Source of the DNA: JAEUQQ01 sp963697285
GTDB lineage: Bacteria > Acidobacteriota > Vicinamibacteria > Vicinamibacterales > JAFNAJ01
Reading direction: 5' to 3'
NCBI GenBank assembly: GCA_963697285.1
Contig: CAVONI010000016.1
Span: 29,684 to 93,683 of the forward strand
Length of the DNA: 64,000 nucleotides
Made by a program: the position numbers and the translations under genes. The notes under the pieces were generated by a model that was not told the origin of the DNA, searched no databases, and saw nothing but the letters and a program-made list of their open reading frames with translations. Each line of letters begins with the position of its first letter. Positions within the stretch are counted from its first letter, which is position 1. Shown piece by piece: positions 56,734-64,000 of the stretch.

Positions 56734-57198
56734 CGGGTGATGGGACCCCAAGCCGATGACTCCGGGCCCACATCGTCGTCCCTCGGAGCACCTCATACCG
56801 CGCACCGCACCGGGCGGCATCTGCAGGGGGCGGGACGGGCGGACGAGCACACACCCAGGTTGTCGCGCGCCACCTTTCAGCGCGCCCGCTGCCTTACGCA
56901 AGGTTGGTTGGGCAACGTCCTTCCATTGGAGCGCACCCTGCCGAGCGGTGTGACCTGTTCACAAACACGCACCTCGCGGCACGCAGTGCCACCTCGAGGA
57001 CGCTCCGCCATGCGCTGACCAGCCGCCTCACCGTCCACGAGCGGACGCCCTCGTGCGTCACTGCGCCACGAAGGGCCGGATGTCACTCCGGAGGACTCAA
57101 TGGACGGCCTCTGTGACTATGGACCGCGCCGGTGTGAAGGTGGACACTCGACCGCAGGACGAGTCCGTCCCCCGATTTCTGGTGAGGCAGGGGGCCAC
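56734..57198. other. Gene-free stretch
   Basis: 465 bases with only short, unconvincing frames. No promoter or repeat stands out. Confidence 0.5.
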
Positions 57199-58392
57199 AT
57201 GGGGATCCTCACTCGAGGAGGAGCCGCCGCACTACTTGGGGTCACGCTCGCGGCCTGCAGTGGCGCTGACCCGGGGCCGGCTCCGGTCACGTCCTCGGCG
57301 CCCGCGTCGGGGAGTTCCGCCGTGGCATCACCGGGCGTGCTTCCCTGGCCCGCTGCCCCAACGTCCGCCCTTCCCCCTGAGCGCGCCGCGGCAATGGTTG
57401 CGGAGATGCAACGTTGGGTGGATAAGAAGTTCATGCCTGGTGCGACTGCGGCCGTGGTCTCCCCTGATGGGGTGTGGACCTCAGCGGTCGGTGTCGATGG
57501 GCAGGGGGCAACACTGAAGCCCGACTCGGGGATGGCGCTGGGTCAGGTGACCCAAACCTTCGTCGCCGCCGAGGCGTTGCTGCTGGCCGAGCAGGGCAAG
57601 CTCGACCTTGACGCCCCCGCCTCGACGCTGGTGCCGCTTCCGCAGCTGGGCAACCAAGCCACGACCCGCCAGCTGCTCAGCCACCGGGCCGCAATCCCCG
57701 ACCCCGGGGAGGAACCGTATGCCTCCGTGTTCACCGCCCCGGACACCGCGTGGTCCGCTGAGCAGTTCCTGGAGCCCGTTCCTAAGCCCACCGAGACGCC
57801 CGGGATGGCGTTCTTGGAGCACCCCGCCAACTACGTCCTGGCCGGGCTGGTGGTGGAGGAGGCCTCGGGACGGGACGGCGCAGCTGCGATCGACGAGGAC
57901 CTGTGGACTCCCCTGGGACTGGCGCGCCTTGCATATCAAGACACCCAAACGCTCCCCGAACCGATCGCCGCGCCCGGCGAGGACGACAACCTCCCAAAGG
58001 GGCAGACCGGCAGGCCGTATCTGCCGTTCCGCTCCTTCGTCAGCGCGATCTCGGCCTCTCACGGCGTCGCCGGCGACGCCTCCTCCGTGGCCCAATGGGG
58101 GTATGACCTGTACGGCGGGCAGATCCTCAAACCCGACAGCGTGGCGCAACTGACCGACTTCGACTACCCCGACGGGGCCCGCTACGGCATCGCCACCATC
58201 GACTTCACCGGCAGCAACTGGGACCAATACAGCGTCGACGGGTACGGGGTGCGAGCCGCCGCCCCCGGCTACCGCAGCGTCCTGGCGGTCTACCCCAACA
58301 ACCACCTCAGCGTCGCAATCCTCACCCCGTCCGCAGTCGACGTTCTGCCCTACGTGCGATACCTCGTCAACGCGGGATCACTACTCGACTGA
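57199..58392 (+). CDS. Beta-lactamase-fold lipoprotein lacking catalytic residues
   Basis: Lipoprotein of 397 residues; the signal ends LLGVTLAACSG with the lipobox Cys near residue 19, followed by a Ser/Pro/Ala linker typical of actinobacterial lipoproteins. Residues 70-395 match the serine hydrolase / class C beta-lactamase fold: GATAAVVSPDGVWTSAVGVD, then AEQGKLDLDAPASTLVP, TRQLLSHRAAIPD and WGYDLYGG. The SxxK motif expected before TFVAAEALLLAEQGKL reads GQVTQ instead of GSVTK, so Ser and Lys are both Gln. The YxN motif position reads HPANYVLAG without the Tyr. The enzyme is probably inactive and may bind peptidoglycan or ligand. Confidence 0.8.
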   Translation: MGILTRGGAAALLGVTLAACSGADPGPAPVTSSAPASGSSAVASPGVLPWPAAPTSALPPERAAAMVAEMQRWVDKKFMPGATAAVVSPDGVWTSAVGVDGQGATLKPDSGMALGQVTQTFVAAEALLLAEQGKLDLDAPASTLVPLPQLGNQATTRQLLSHRAAIPDPGEEPYASVFTAPDTAWSAEQFLEPVPKPTETPGMAFLEHPANYVLAGLVVEEASGRDGAAAIDEDLWTPLGLARLAYQDTQTLPEPIAAPGEDDNLPKGQTGRPYLPFRSFVSAISASHGVAGDASSVAQWGYDLYGGQILKPDSVAQLTDFDYPDGARYGIATIDFTGSNWDQYSVDGYGVRAAAPGYRSVLAVYPNNHLSVAILTPSAVDVLPYVRYLVNAGSLLD

Positions 58393-59200
58393 CACCCAGC
58401 CCGACGCCACCTTTTCCAAGAGTTCGCCGGCGATAGGGGCGTCCTTTTACCGAGTGGCCTTCATGCCGCTGCGCCACATAAGTACCGATATCCCGCTAGA
58501 CGACTGACATCACGCCGCACCGGCGACCACGATGGGGTGCGTCTCAGCGCCGCTTGCGGGCGAGTGCATACAGAGGTCAGCGGGCGCTCGTTTGGCTTTC
58601 CGCCTCGGACGTTTGGACGAGGGCTTCTGGGCCGTGCAGACACAATGCGTCCGCTGACGTCCCTTGCGTCCCCATTCGATGGTGCGCCGGCTGCCCGAGG
58701 TGCCACGTTGGTTCCAGATGCCCCAGCGGGCTCCCCCCGAACCCGCTGGGGCAAAACCTTGCCCCAACTCGCGACTACCTCCCGCGGCGCACACTCCACC
58801 GACATTGCCGGCACCCGGCAAGGACCACACCGGCCCCAGGTCTGCGGTGTCACTCTGATGAAACCGCTGGGACATCGCGGGTCACACCTACGGCTTCTCA
58901 ACCAACCAGACCCAGGCCCGCGCGACGATGCCCGAGGAGTACTTCTCATCGCCGCGAGCGGGGTCGCGGCGATGAGAGGAACCGATCCTGATCGCAGTCG
59001 AGGGCTGCTGACCGTCGAGTAGTCGCGACGATGGGTGATCACGGCAGGAGCTGCCTTCGCGACCGTGACGGCGACGACCTACGCGCCGGCGATCCTGCCG
59101 GCAGGGCCTGACCCGCTTTGACTACGGACGCCGCCCAAGCAGGCGCGAACACTCAAAGGACGTCGTGTTTCGGCGAGCGGCCATCTTGGGGAGGTCCGCG
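58393..59200. other. Gene-free stretch
   Basis: 808 bases. Overlapping frames are open on both strands but none has family resemblance, a good ribosome-binding site or a plausible signal. I see no repeat or IS end. Confidence 0.45.
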
Positions 59201-59662
59201 ATGAAGACAGCGTCCGTTGTTGCCGTCGTTTTGTCGTGCTCAGTGCTAGGTAGCCCGCAAGGCGCTTCCGCCGCGGGCAGCTACGGGGCGATTGTGGAGA
59301 GGGGGGTCCGCGACTGCACAACCGCTCCGCAATCAGCTCTCGTGATCTGCTTTGAATCACCCAGCGTCGACTCTGACTCCAGAGACACCTTTCTTCAGGC
59401 CTGGAGGGCTGCTCCGCCCACCCTGACCCTCTGGGACAGCGGAGCCAGGATGGTGCGCGTGCGCGCCGTGTCCGCCACCAGCACGAGCGCACCATCCGGG
59501 AGGGCAGCTTTCACATGCCTCGCAAGGGCCGACCACCTGGCCCGAGATCTGGTATGCCGTGACGACTTCGGGTTCCAGGCGTCCCAGCGCGTCGTTCGTA
59601 TGGAGAGATTCGCAAGCGCATGCGAGCCCCGAAGCAAGGGAATGGCCTCAACGAGGCGCTGA
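59201..59662 (+). CDS. Secreted hypothetical protein, 153 residues
   Basis: GGGGAGG lies six bases upstream of the ATG. The protein has a Sec signal peptide ending QGASAAG and a mature region with four spaced cysteines (RDCTT, LVICFES, FTCLARA, LVCRDDFG), compatible with two disulfides in an exported protein. I do not recognise the family. C-terminus is basic. Confidence 0.55.
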   Translation: MKTASVVAVVLSCSVLGSPQGASAAGSYGAIVERGVRDCTTAPQSALVICFESPSVDSDSRDTFLQAWRAAPPTLTLWDSGARMVRVRAVSATSTSAPSGRAAFTCLARADHLARDLVCRDDFGFQASQRVVRMERFASACEPRSKGMASTRR

Positions 59663-59841
59663 CACTGACCACCACCGCACGAGATCCGTGGCCCGTCCAT
59701 CGATGTGCGTCTCTACGCCGCGACACGGGCAACTTGTTGTCGTCCCTCATGCGAGCAGTTCAAGGAATCGGTTGCGGGGGGCGCGCAAGAAACCGTTGAA
59801 GGTCGCGAGCACTTGACGGAGTCCGCTGACAGACTCGACGC

Positions 59842-60252
59842 GTGTGCAAGCCATCGCGCATCGAGCCCTCGGGTGACGTAGTCGCCCGGGTCGCGTCCAC
59901 GGCTTTGGCGCTGCCCGATGCCTACGAGCAGGACGCCTGGACTGGGGTGAGGTGGCGGGTCCGGAACCGGACCTTCGCCCATGTCATGGTTTCGCAGGAG
60001 GGTTACACCTCGGCCTACCGCGACATGACCGGGGTGACCCGACCTACCACAGTGCTGACCTTCCGGTCGGCCGGTGACGAGTTGCACGCCTTGGCCCACA
60101 TGGGGCCGCCGTTCTATCAGCTGCAATGGTCGCCCACCGTCGTCGGAATGGTGCTCGACGACGACACCGACTGGGAGGAGGTCACCGAGCTGGTGACCGA
60201 GAGCTACCGTCATTGTGCACCCCAGAAGCTGGCGCGCCGTCTGGACCGATGA
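59842..60252 (+). CDS. MmcQ/YjbR family protein
   Basis: 136 residues from a GTG at 59842. The fold is the YjbR (DUF419) double-wing type. Markers are ALPDAYEQDAWTGVRWRVRN near residue 25, FAHVMVS near 47, and the C-terminal pattern DWEEVTELVTESYRHCAPQK (about 112), typical of this family in Actinobacteria. YjbR proteins are small and presumed DNA-binding by structure, but no role is established. It stands alone with gaps of about 180 bases on both sides. Confidence 0.85.
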   Translation: MCKPSRIEPSGDVVARVASTALALPDAYEQDAWTGVRWRVRNRTFAHVMVSQEGYTSAYRDMTGVTRPTTVLTFRSAGDELHALAHMGPPFYQLQWSPTVVGMVLDDDTDWEEVTELVTESYRHCAPQKLARRLDR

Positions 60253-60429
60253 GGAGTGCGGTCGGGAGGTCCTTGACCTCTTGACTGTCGAGCGCCACGT
60301 TCGCGAGGCTCAGTGATCCCTAGCAGGGACCAGGGTCATTGCGCCGCCTAACTGGGCGGGATGACTAGTCGAAGGCGTTGAGCGGATCCGGGGTGCCGGA
60401 GCCGGCAGGGCGAACGCAGGCGTGACCGG

Positions 60430-61809
60430 CTACTCGTACCCGGCCATCAGTTCGGTCAGCCTGGCCAGCCCGGGAAGGGTGTTGGTCGCTAGGCGTTCGC
60501 GCGCGGCGTCGAGTGCCGCCGACGCGGGATGCCCGGGTGGGGTTCGTACGGGGTTGAGGGCGACCTGGTCGGCCCATTGCTTGATGTCGGGCTCGGCCGA
60601 GAAGGACATCGCGGCGCGGGTGCCCAAGACGTTCATTCGCGCCCACTCCGCCATCGAGTTGCCGTACGGCGAGGGCGGGCAGAGCCGATTCTTCTCATCG
60701 TCGTCCTGGCGGGTCGCCTCGACGTACCCGACCAGTGCGGCAGCAAAGCACGGGAAACCGGCCCTGATCGGCTGCAGGGTGATTGTCTCGGGGCGCCACA
60801 CGGGAACGAGCGGGGGGTACTTCAAACCGTCGGCAGCGCAATGCACGACCACGGCGTCGTCCGCGATGGCGACTGATCCGTCGGCGAAGATGAGCTTGCC
60901 CTGCTCTACTGCCTGGATGTGACCTCGTCGTACGACGTTCTGCAAGGTGCGCAGCTGATCGAGCTCCCACGTCGCGAGCGTCGGGGTCTTGGCCATCGTC
61001 GGCGTGACGGTGCGGTCGATGCGCAGCATGATGCCCGCCTCCTCCAGCCGGAGGAACAGGTCGTCGAACGAGGCCGCGGCCCGGGCAGCCTGCATCGTGT
61101 CGGCGGCCATGCCGAGGAAGACCGCGGGATCCGGCTGGACCACGGCGCGATTCATCATCCACGGGTCTCGGGGCCGGACCCAGCAGATCGCATCGGGGTC
61201 CACACCGCGCGAAAGCAACCAAATGCACGCGTCGGTCGCGGTCTTGCCCGACCCGGCGATGACGTACTGGCTCGGCGACTCCTCCAGCCGGGCGAGGTCG
61301 TTGACGGTGAGCACCCGGGTGACGTCGCCGACGCCGAAGGGTGCCGGCTTCTCAGCGGGAATGCTGGGAGCCAAGTAGCGGGCGTCCACGATCCGGCACC
61401 GCTCGGACACCTCGAAACGCTTACCCGAGATGCGCGAGACCACCGTGCGGTCGCCTACGTATTCGCTGTTGGGGAAGAACTCGACGCTTCGCGACTCCAC
61501 CATCTCGTCGAGCACCCGCGCATAGTAGACGCAGATCTCCGGCTGGGAGGCCCGCTCCTGTAGGCCCTCCTCGGGCCCGCGCTGCTGCAGCTGCCCCCCG
61601 CCGAGCAGGGTCGACGCAACGCCATAAAAGGCAGAGGCCTGATGCAGTCGGACGAAGGGGTACGCCTCGAGCCAGTGTCCGCTGACGCCGTGCCGACGGT
61701 CGACCAGCGCCACCCGGACCCGGGCGTGGTCGGTCAGTGCGTCGGTGAAGGCCATTCCCATTGCACCGGCACCCACCACGAGGTAGTCGGCTTCGATCGT
61801 CGGCGTCAC
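60430..61809 (-). CDS. FAD/NAD(P)-dependent oxidoreductase (flavin monooxygenase-like)
   Basis: Cytoplasmic flavoprotein of about 459 residues from the GTG at 61809; an ATG at 61845 adds 12 residues. FAD site ADYLVVGAGAMGMAFTDAL (about 8), followed by SGHWLEAYPFVRLHQASAFY (about 45), a flavin-binding stretch of this group. The second dinucleotide motif QYVIAGSGKTATDACIWLL (about 180) binds NAD(P)H. Related proteins in Nocardioides- or Mycobacterium-like genomes are annotated as NAD(P)/FAD-dependent oxidoreductases without known substrate. It could oxidise a hydrophobic metabolite. The C-terminal 90 residues are variable. Confidence 0.85.
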   Translation of the reverse strand: MTPTIEADYLVVGAGAMGMAFTDALTDHARVRVALVDRRHGVSGHWLEAYPFVRLHQASAFYGVASTLLGGGQLQQRGPEEGLQERASQPEICVYYARVLDEMVESRSVEFFPNSEYVGDRTVVSRISGKRFEVSERCRIVDARYLAPSIPAEKPAPFGVGDVTRVLTVNDLARLEESPSQYVIAGSGKTATDACIWLLSRGVDPDAICWVRPRDPWMMNRAVVQPDPAVFLGMAADTMQAARAAASFDDLFLRLEEAGIMLRIDRTVTPTMAKTPTLATWELDQLRTLQNVVRRGHIQAVEQGKLIFADGSVAIADDAVVVHCAADGLKYPPLVPVWRPETITLQPIRAGFPCFAAALVGYVEATRQDDDEKNRLCPPSPYGNSMAEWARMNVLGTRAAMSFSAEPDIKQWADQVALNPVRTPPGHPASAALDAARERLATNTLPGLARLTELMAGYE

Positions 61810-61845
61810 GCGTCCACGGTGGCACTTCCTCCTCGCCGCGTCCAC

Positions 61846-62145
61846 GCATCGGCAAGGGCCCAGACCTACGTGACCGGGGCCGAGCCCCTACGGCCATCCG
61901 ATGACCGCGGTCAGGTGCCTGACCTCCGACTTCCAGTGGCTCGTCTAGAGCTCATCAGGGTGCGTCTCATCGCCGCCAGTTCCATTCCGGAGCACCAGGC
62001 CACGGGCGCCAACCCAATCGGAGTGGTCGTAGCACTGAACTGGCGGGGCCAAAGCGATCCGAACTATCGGCCCGATGACCAGCGTTCAGGGGAACATGTC
62101 GGTGGCCCCGGAGATCAGTGGTGAGCAAGGGAGTCGACCTGGTCC
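61846..62145. other. Gene-free stretch
   Basis: About 300 bases between the flavoprotein and the dehydrogenase. No feature I can support. Confidence 0.45.
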
Positions 62146-63246
62146 TCAGTCCTCGAGGGGGGTGAGGACGACCTTGCCGCGGACCATGCCGGCTTCGAGA
62201 AGCCGCATCGCGTCCTTGGCTTTGGCCAGCGGGTAGCTTTCCGCGATGCTCGGCGCTATTCGCCGTGCCTCCAGGTACTCGGTGAGCAAATCCAGGTCGC
62301 TGGCTCGCTCCTTGGCCGTGAGCAGGGCCAGGCGTTGACGGACGAACACGGACAGGAGCGCACCGCGCAGCTGCCTGCCCATGCCGGTCACGTTTCCGGT
62401 GTTCTCGGCTCCGACGAAGACGACCGTGCCGCGAGGTGCGAGGGCCCGGCGCAGCCTCCTCAGTGAAGAGCCGCCGCCGACGTCGAGAATGAGGTCATAA
62501 AGTCGCGTACCGTCAGCGAAGTCGTCCCGGGTGTAGTCGAGAACGTGGTCGGCACCCAGACTCGCGACGAAGTCCGCCTTGGCGGTGCTGGCCACCCCGG
62601 TGACTTCAGCGCCCAAGGCCTTGGCAATCTGAACCGCGTAGCTGCCTACACCGCCAGAGGCCCCGATGACCAGGACCTGCTGGCCGGCTTGCACCTTACC
62701 GACGTCGGTGAGGGCCTGCAGCGCAGTACCCCCGGAGATGGGTACCACGGCAGCCTGCTCGAAGGTCAGGTTGGCCGGCTTGACCGCCAGCTTGTCTTCA
62801 CGGCCCACCGCATACTCGGCGAACGACCCTGGCGCCACGCCGTAGACCTCGTCGCCGGGGGCAAACCGTGTCACGGACGAGCCGACCCCCACCACCGTGC
62901 CGGCCACGTCACGACCAGACACCCGATTCTTGGGGCGCCGGAGCCCGGTTACCAGGCGCATCGCGTACGGCTTGCCGGTCATCAGGTGCTCCGTGCCGCG
63001 GTCCAGACCGGCGGCGTGCACCTTCACGAGAACCTCGTTGGACGCAGGCTCGGGGATGTCCACGTCGGAGACGTGCAGCACCTCAGAGGTGCCGTAACGG
63101 TCCTGGATGACTGCCTTCATGGTGCCGCCCGCGCGAAGAGTGACCTGAGTATCGACCATGGTGCCCCGCCAGGCCGTGGCCGGGCTAGGTCCGACGACGG
63201 TGTCATCCGGCGGTTGGGTGGCGGCGGGGGTGCTGCGGTCTGACAT
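62146..63246 (-). CDS. Zinc-independent medium-chain dehydrogenase (quinone reductase-like)
   Basis: Enzyme of 366 residues; AAAGGAA stands six bases before the ATG at 63246. The conserved core starts at MKAVIQDRYGTSEVLHVSDV (residue 43), so the first 42 residues are an unusual extension. Markers: GRDVAGTVVGVGSSVTRFAP (about 111), and NADPH Rossmann motif VLVIGASGGVGSYAVQIAKA (about 190). The catalytic zinc ligands of alcohol dehydrogenases (Cys, His, Cys) and the structural four-Cys lobe are absent, so it belongs with zeta-crystallin-like NADPH:quinone or enone reductases. Substrate unknown. It is divergent from the alpha/beta hydrolase gene. Confidence 0.9.
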   Translation of the reverse strand: MSDRSTPAATQPPDDTVVGPSPATAWRGTMVDTQVTLRAGGTMKAVIQDRYGTSEVLHVSDVDIPEPASNEVLVKVHAAGLDRGTEHLMTGKPYAMRLVTGLRRPKNRVSGRDVAGTVVGVGSSVTRFAPGDEVYGVAPGSFAEYAVGREDKLAVKPANLTFEQAAVVPISGGTALQALTDVGKVQAGQQVLVIGASGGVGSYAVQIAKALGAEVTGVASTAKADFVASLGADHVLDYTRDDFADGTRLYDLILDVGGGSSLRRLRRALAPRGTVVFVGAENTGNVTGMGRQLRGALLSVFVRQRLALLTAKERASDLDLLTEYLEARRIAPSIAESYPLAKAKDAMRLLEAGMVRGKVVLTPLED

Positions 63247-63573
63247 GGGGGTTCCTTTGGTGGTTGTTACCCAGGGACGTTACGAGCCGCCGGCGATGTT
63301 CACCCCGGCAAATGAGCCGGGTTCCGCACCGGTGAAGCCGTGCACAAGGGGTCGCGGCGGTGAATGTTCGTCGGCCGCGCTAGTCCCCCGACGGAACCAC
63401 GGTTGGTGGCGTATGCCGGTCGCCCGGTGGAGTGCCTTGACCTCGCACTCAAGGTCGGACACATAGTTCCTTTGGAGGGTTTCAGCCGAGGGTGGTTGGC
63501 CCCTACCGTCGGTGTGACGACACGTGTCTCGCGTGCGCAGTGCCGCTCCCGCGCGGCGCGTGCGCTGCATGGA

Positions 63574-64000
63574 ATGGAGTCCGCTGTGGCTGGTGTCCCG
63601 ATCGCACCTGGTACCCCCACGACTGCCGGAATGACGCCCGGGAAGAGCGGCCCGGGCCTGCAGGCTCCCCAGGGCGGGCCGCGCGGCCACGTCGGCAGAG
63701 TTGTTGCCGGCTCGTTGGTAGTCGGCCTTGTTGCCGGTCTGTTGTTGGCGTTCGTCCCGGTCGTTCCGGAGCAAGAGCCCCGCATGACCGGTGCGCTGCT
63801 GTGTGGTTTCGCGCTGGGCTGGGCGGTGCTGGCCGTGTTGTCGGTGCGGTTCACCGATCAACCGCAGCGGTGGGCCGTCGTCCCGGCGGTGTTCATGGGG
63901 GTGGGTGGCCTGCTCCTGCTGGTCTTCGGCTCCTGGGTCACTGGTGTGCTCAGCTGGGTGTGGCCGCCGGCGCTGTTGGCGTTGGTGGTCTGGATGGTGC
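63574..64000 (+). CDS. Alpha/beta hydrolase with N-terminal membrane region, partial
   Basis: The frame from ATG 63574 is open to the window end (about 142 residues). After a Gly/Pro-rich start come four hydrophobic segments: VVAGSLVVGLVAGLLLAFVP, ALLCGFALGWAVLAVLSV, VVPAVFMGVGGLLLLVFG and WVWPPALLALVVWMV. Loops FTDQPQRWA and SWVWPP are typical of the membrane-anchored N-terminus of an actinobacterial alpha/beta hydrolase family. The catalytic domain would follow off the window, so function is unproven. Confidence 0.65.
   Translation, partial: MESAVAGVPIAPGTPTTAGMTPGKSGPGLQAPQGGPRGHVGRVVAGSLVVGLVAGLLLAFVPVVPEQEPRMTGALLCGFALGWAVLAVLSVRFTDQPQRWAVVPAVFMGVGGLLLLVFGSWVTGVLSWVWPPALLALVVWMV

Noticed and set aside
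58461..59042. Overlapping frames on both strands at 58.5-59.0 kb
   Set aside because: Neither strand shows motifs or a ribosome-binding site; both are Arg-rich shadow-like sequences.

Overview
The window is GC-rich and gene-dense. It appears to join two unrelated genomes. Bases 1 to about 55,660 look like an Acidobacteriota chromosome, probably of the Vicinamibacteria type. The evidence is three large TonB-dependent receptors with carboxypeptidase-regulatory domains, a VWFA-related protein of the acidobacterial kind, a DUF5117-type metalloprotease, a sulfatase-TPR protein, Uma2 nucleases and many REP-like hairpins. From about 55,660 to the end the genes look actinobacterial: a lipoprotein with a beta-lactamase-like fold, YjbR, a flavin oxidoreductase, a medium-chain dehydrogenase and the membrane N-terminus of an alpha/beta hydrolase. 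The joint falls where an NfeD-type ClpP-like protease loses its C-terminal half, so a chimeric contig is more likely than gene transfer.

Region 1-16.3 kb: a partial secreted PHP/CehA-like hydrolase, a TonB receptor, a DctA symporter diverging from a TAXI lipoprotein / histidine kinase / response regulator unit, a second TonB receptor, an EfpL/YeiP-type elongation factor P and a third TonB receptor. Region 16.3-29.3 kb: two Uma2 genes, a sulfatase-TPR gene, an ATP/ADP-carrier-like transporter, an aldo/keto reductase, an S9 peptidase and a nuclease-helicase (DUF2075), separated by three blocks of a 163-bp repeat linked to REP hairpins. Region 29.3-48.4 kb: a zinc metalloprotease, VapBC, an S15 hydrolase, PPi-type phosphofructokinase and DAHP synthase facing an aromatic amino acid decarboxylase across a REPIN-like inverted repeat, a ceramidase-domain protein, a BNR protein, a DACNV/DisA-like protein, an MFS carrier, a VWFA protein and a MATE carrier. 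Region 48.4-55.7 kb: a family B DNA polymerase broken by many frameshifts, a TAT-exported epimerase, a CHASE hybrid kinase and the truncated NfeD protease.

Shared themes are outer-membrane uptake and secreted hydrolysis of peptides and esters, plus two-component sensing. The clearest functional unit is DctA with the TAXI-kinase-regulator genes, which would make a dicarboxylate-type sensing and uptake system. Four conserved genes carry a single-base frameshift each and the polymerase carries at least eight. This points to indel errors in the assembly or, for the polymerase, possibly to decay. I saw no rRNA, tRNA, CRISPR array, prophage or intact transposase.
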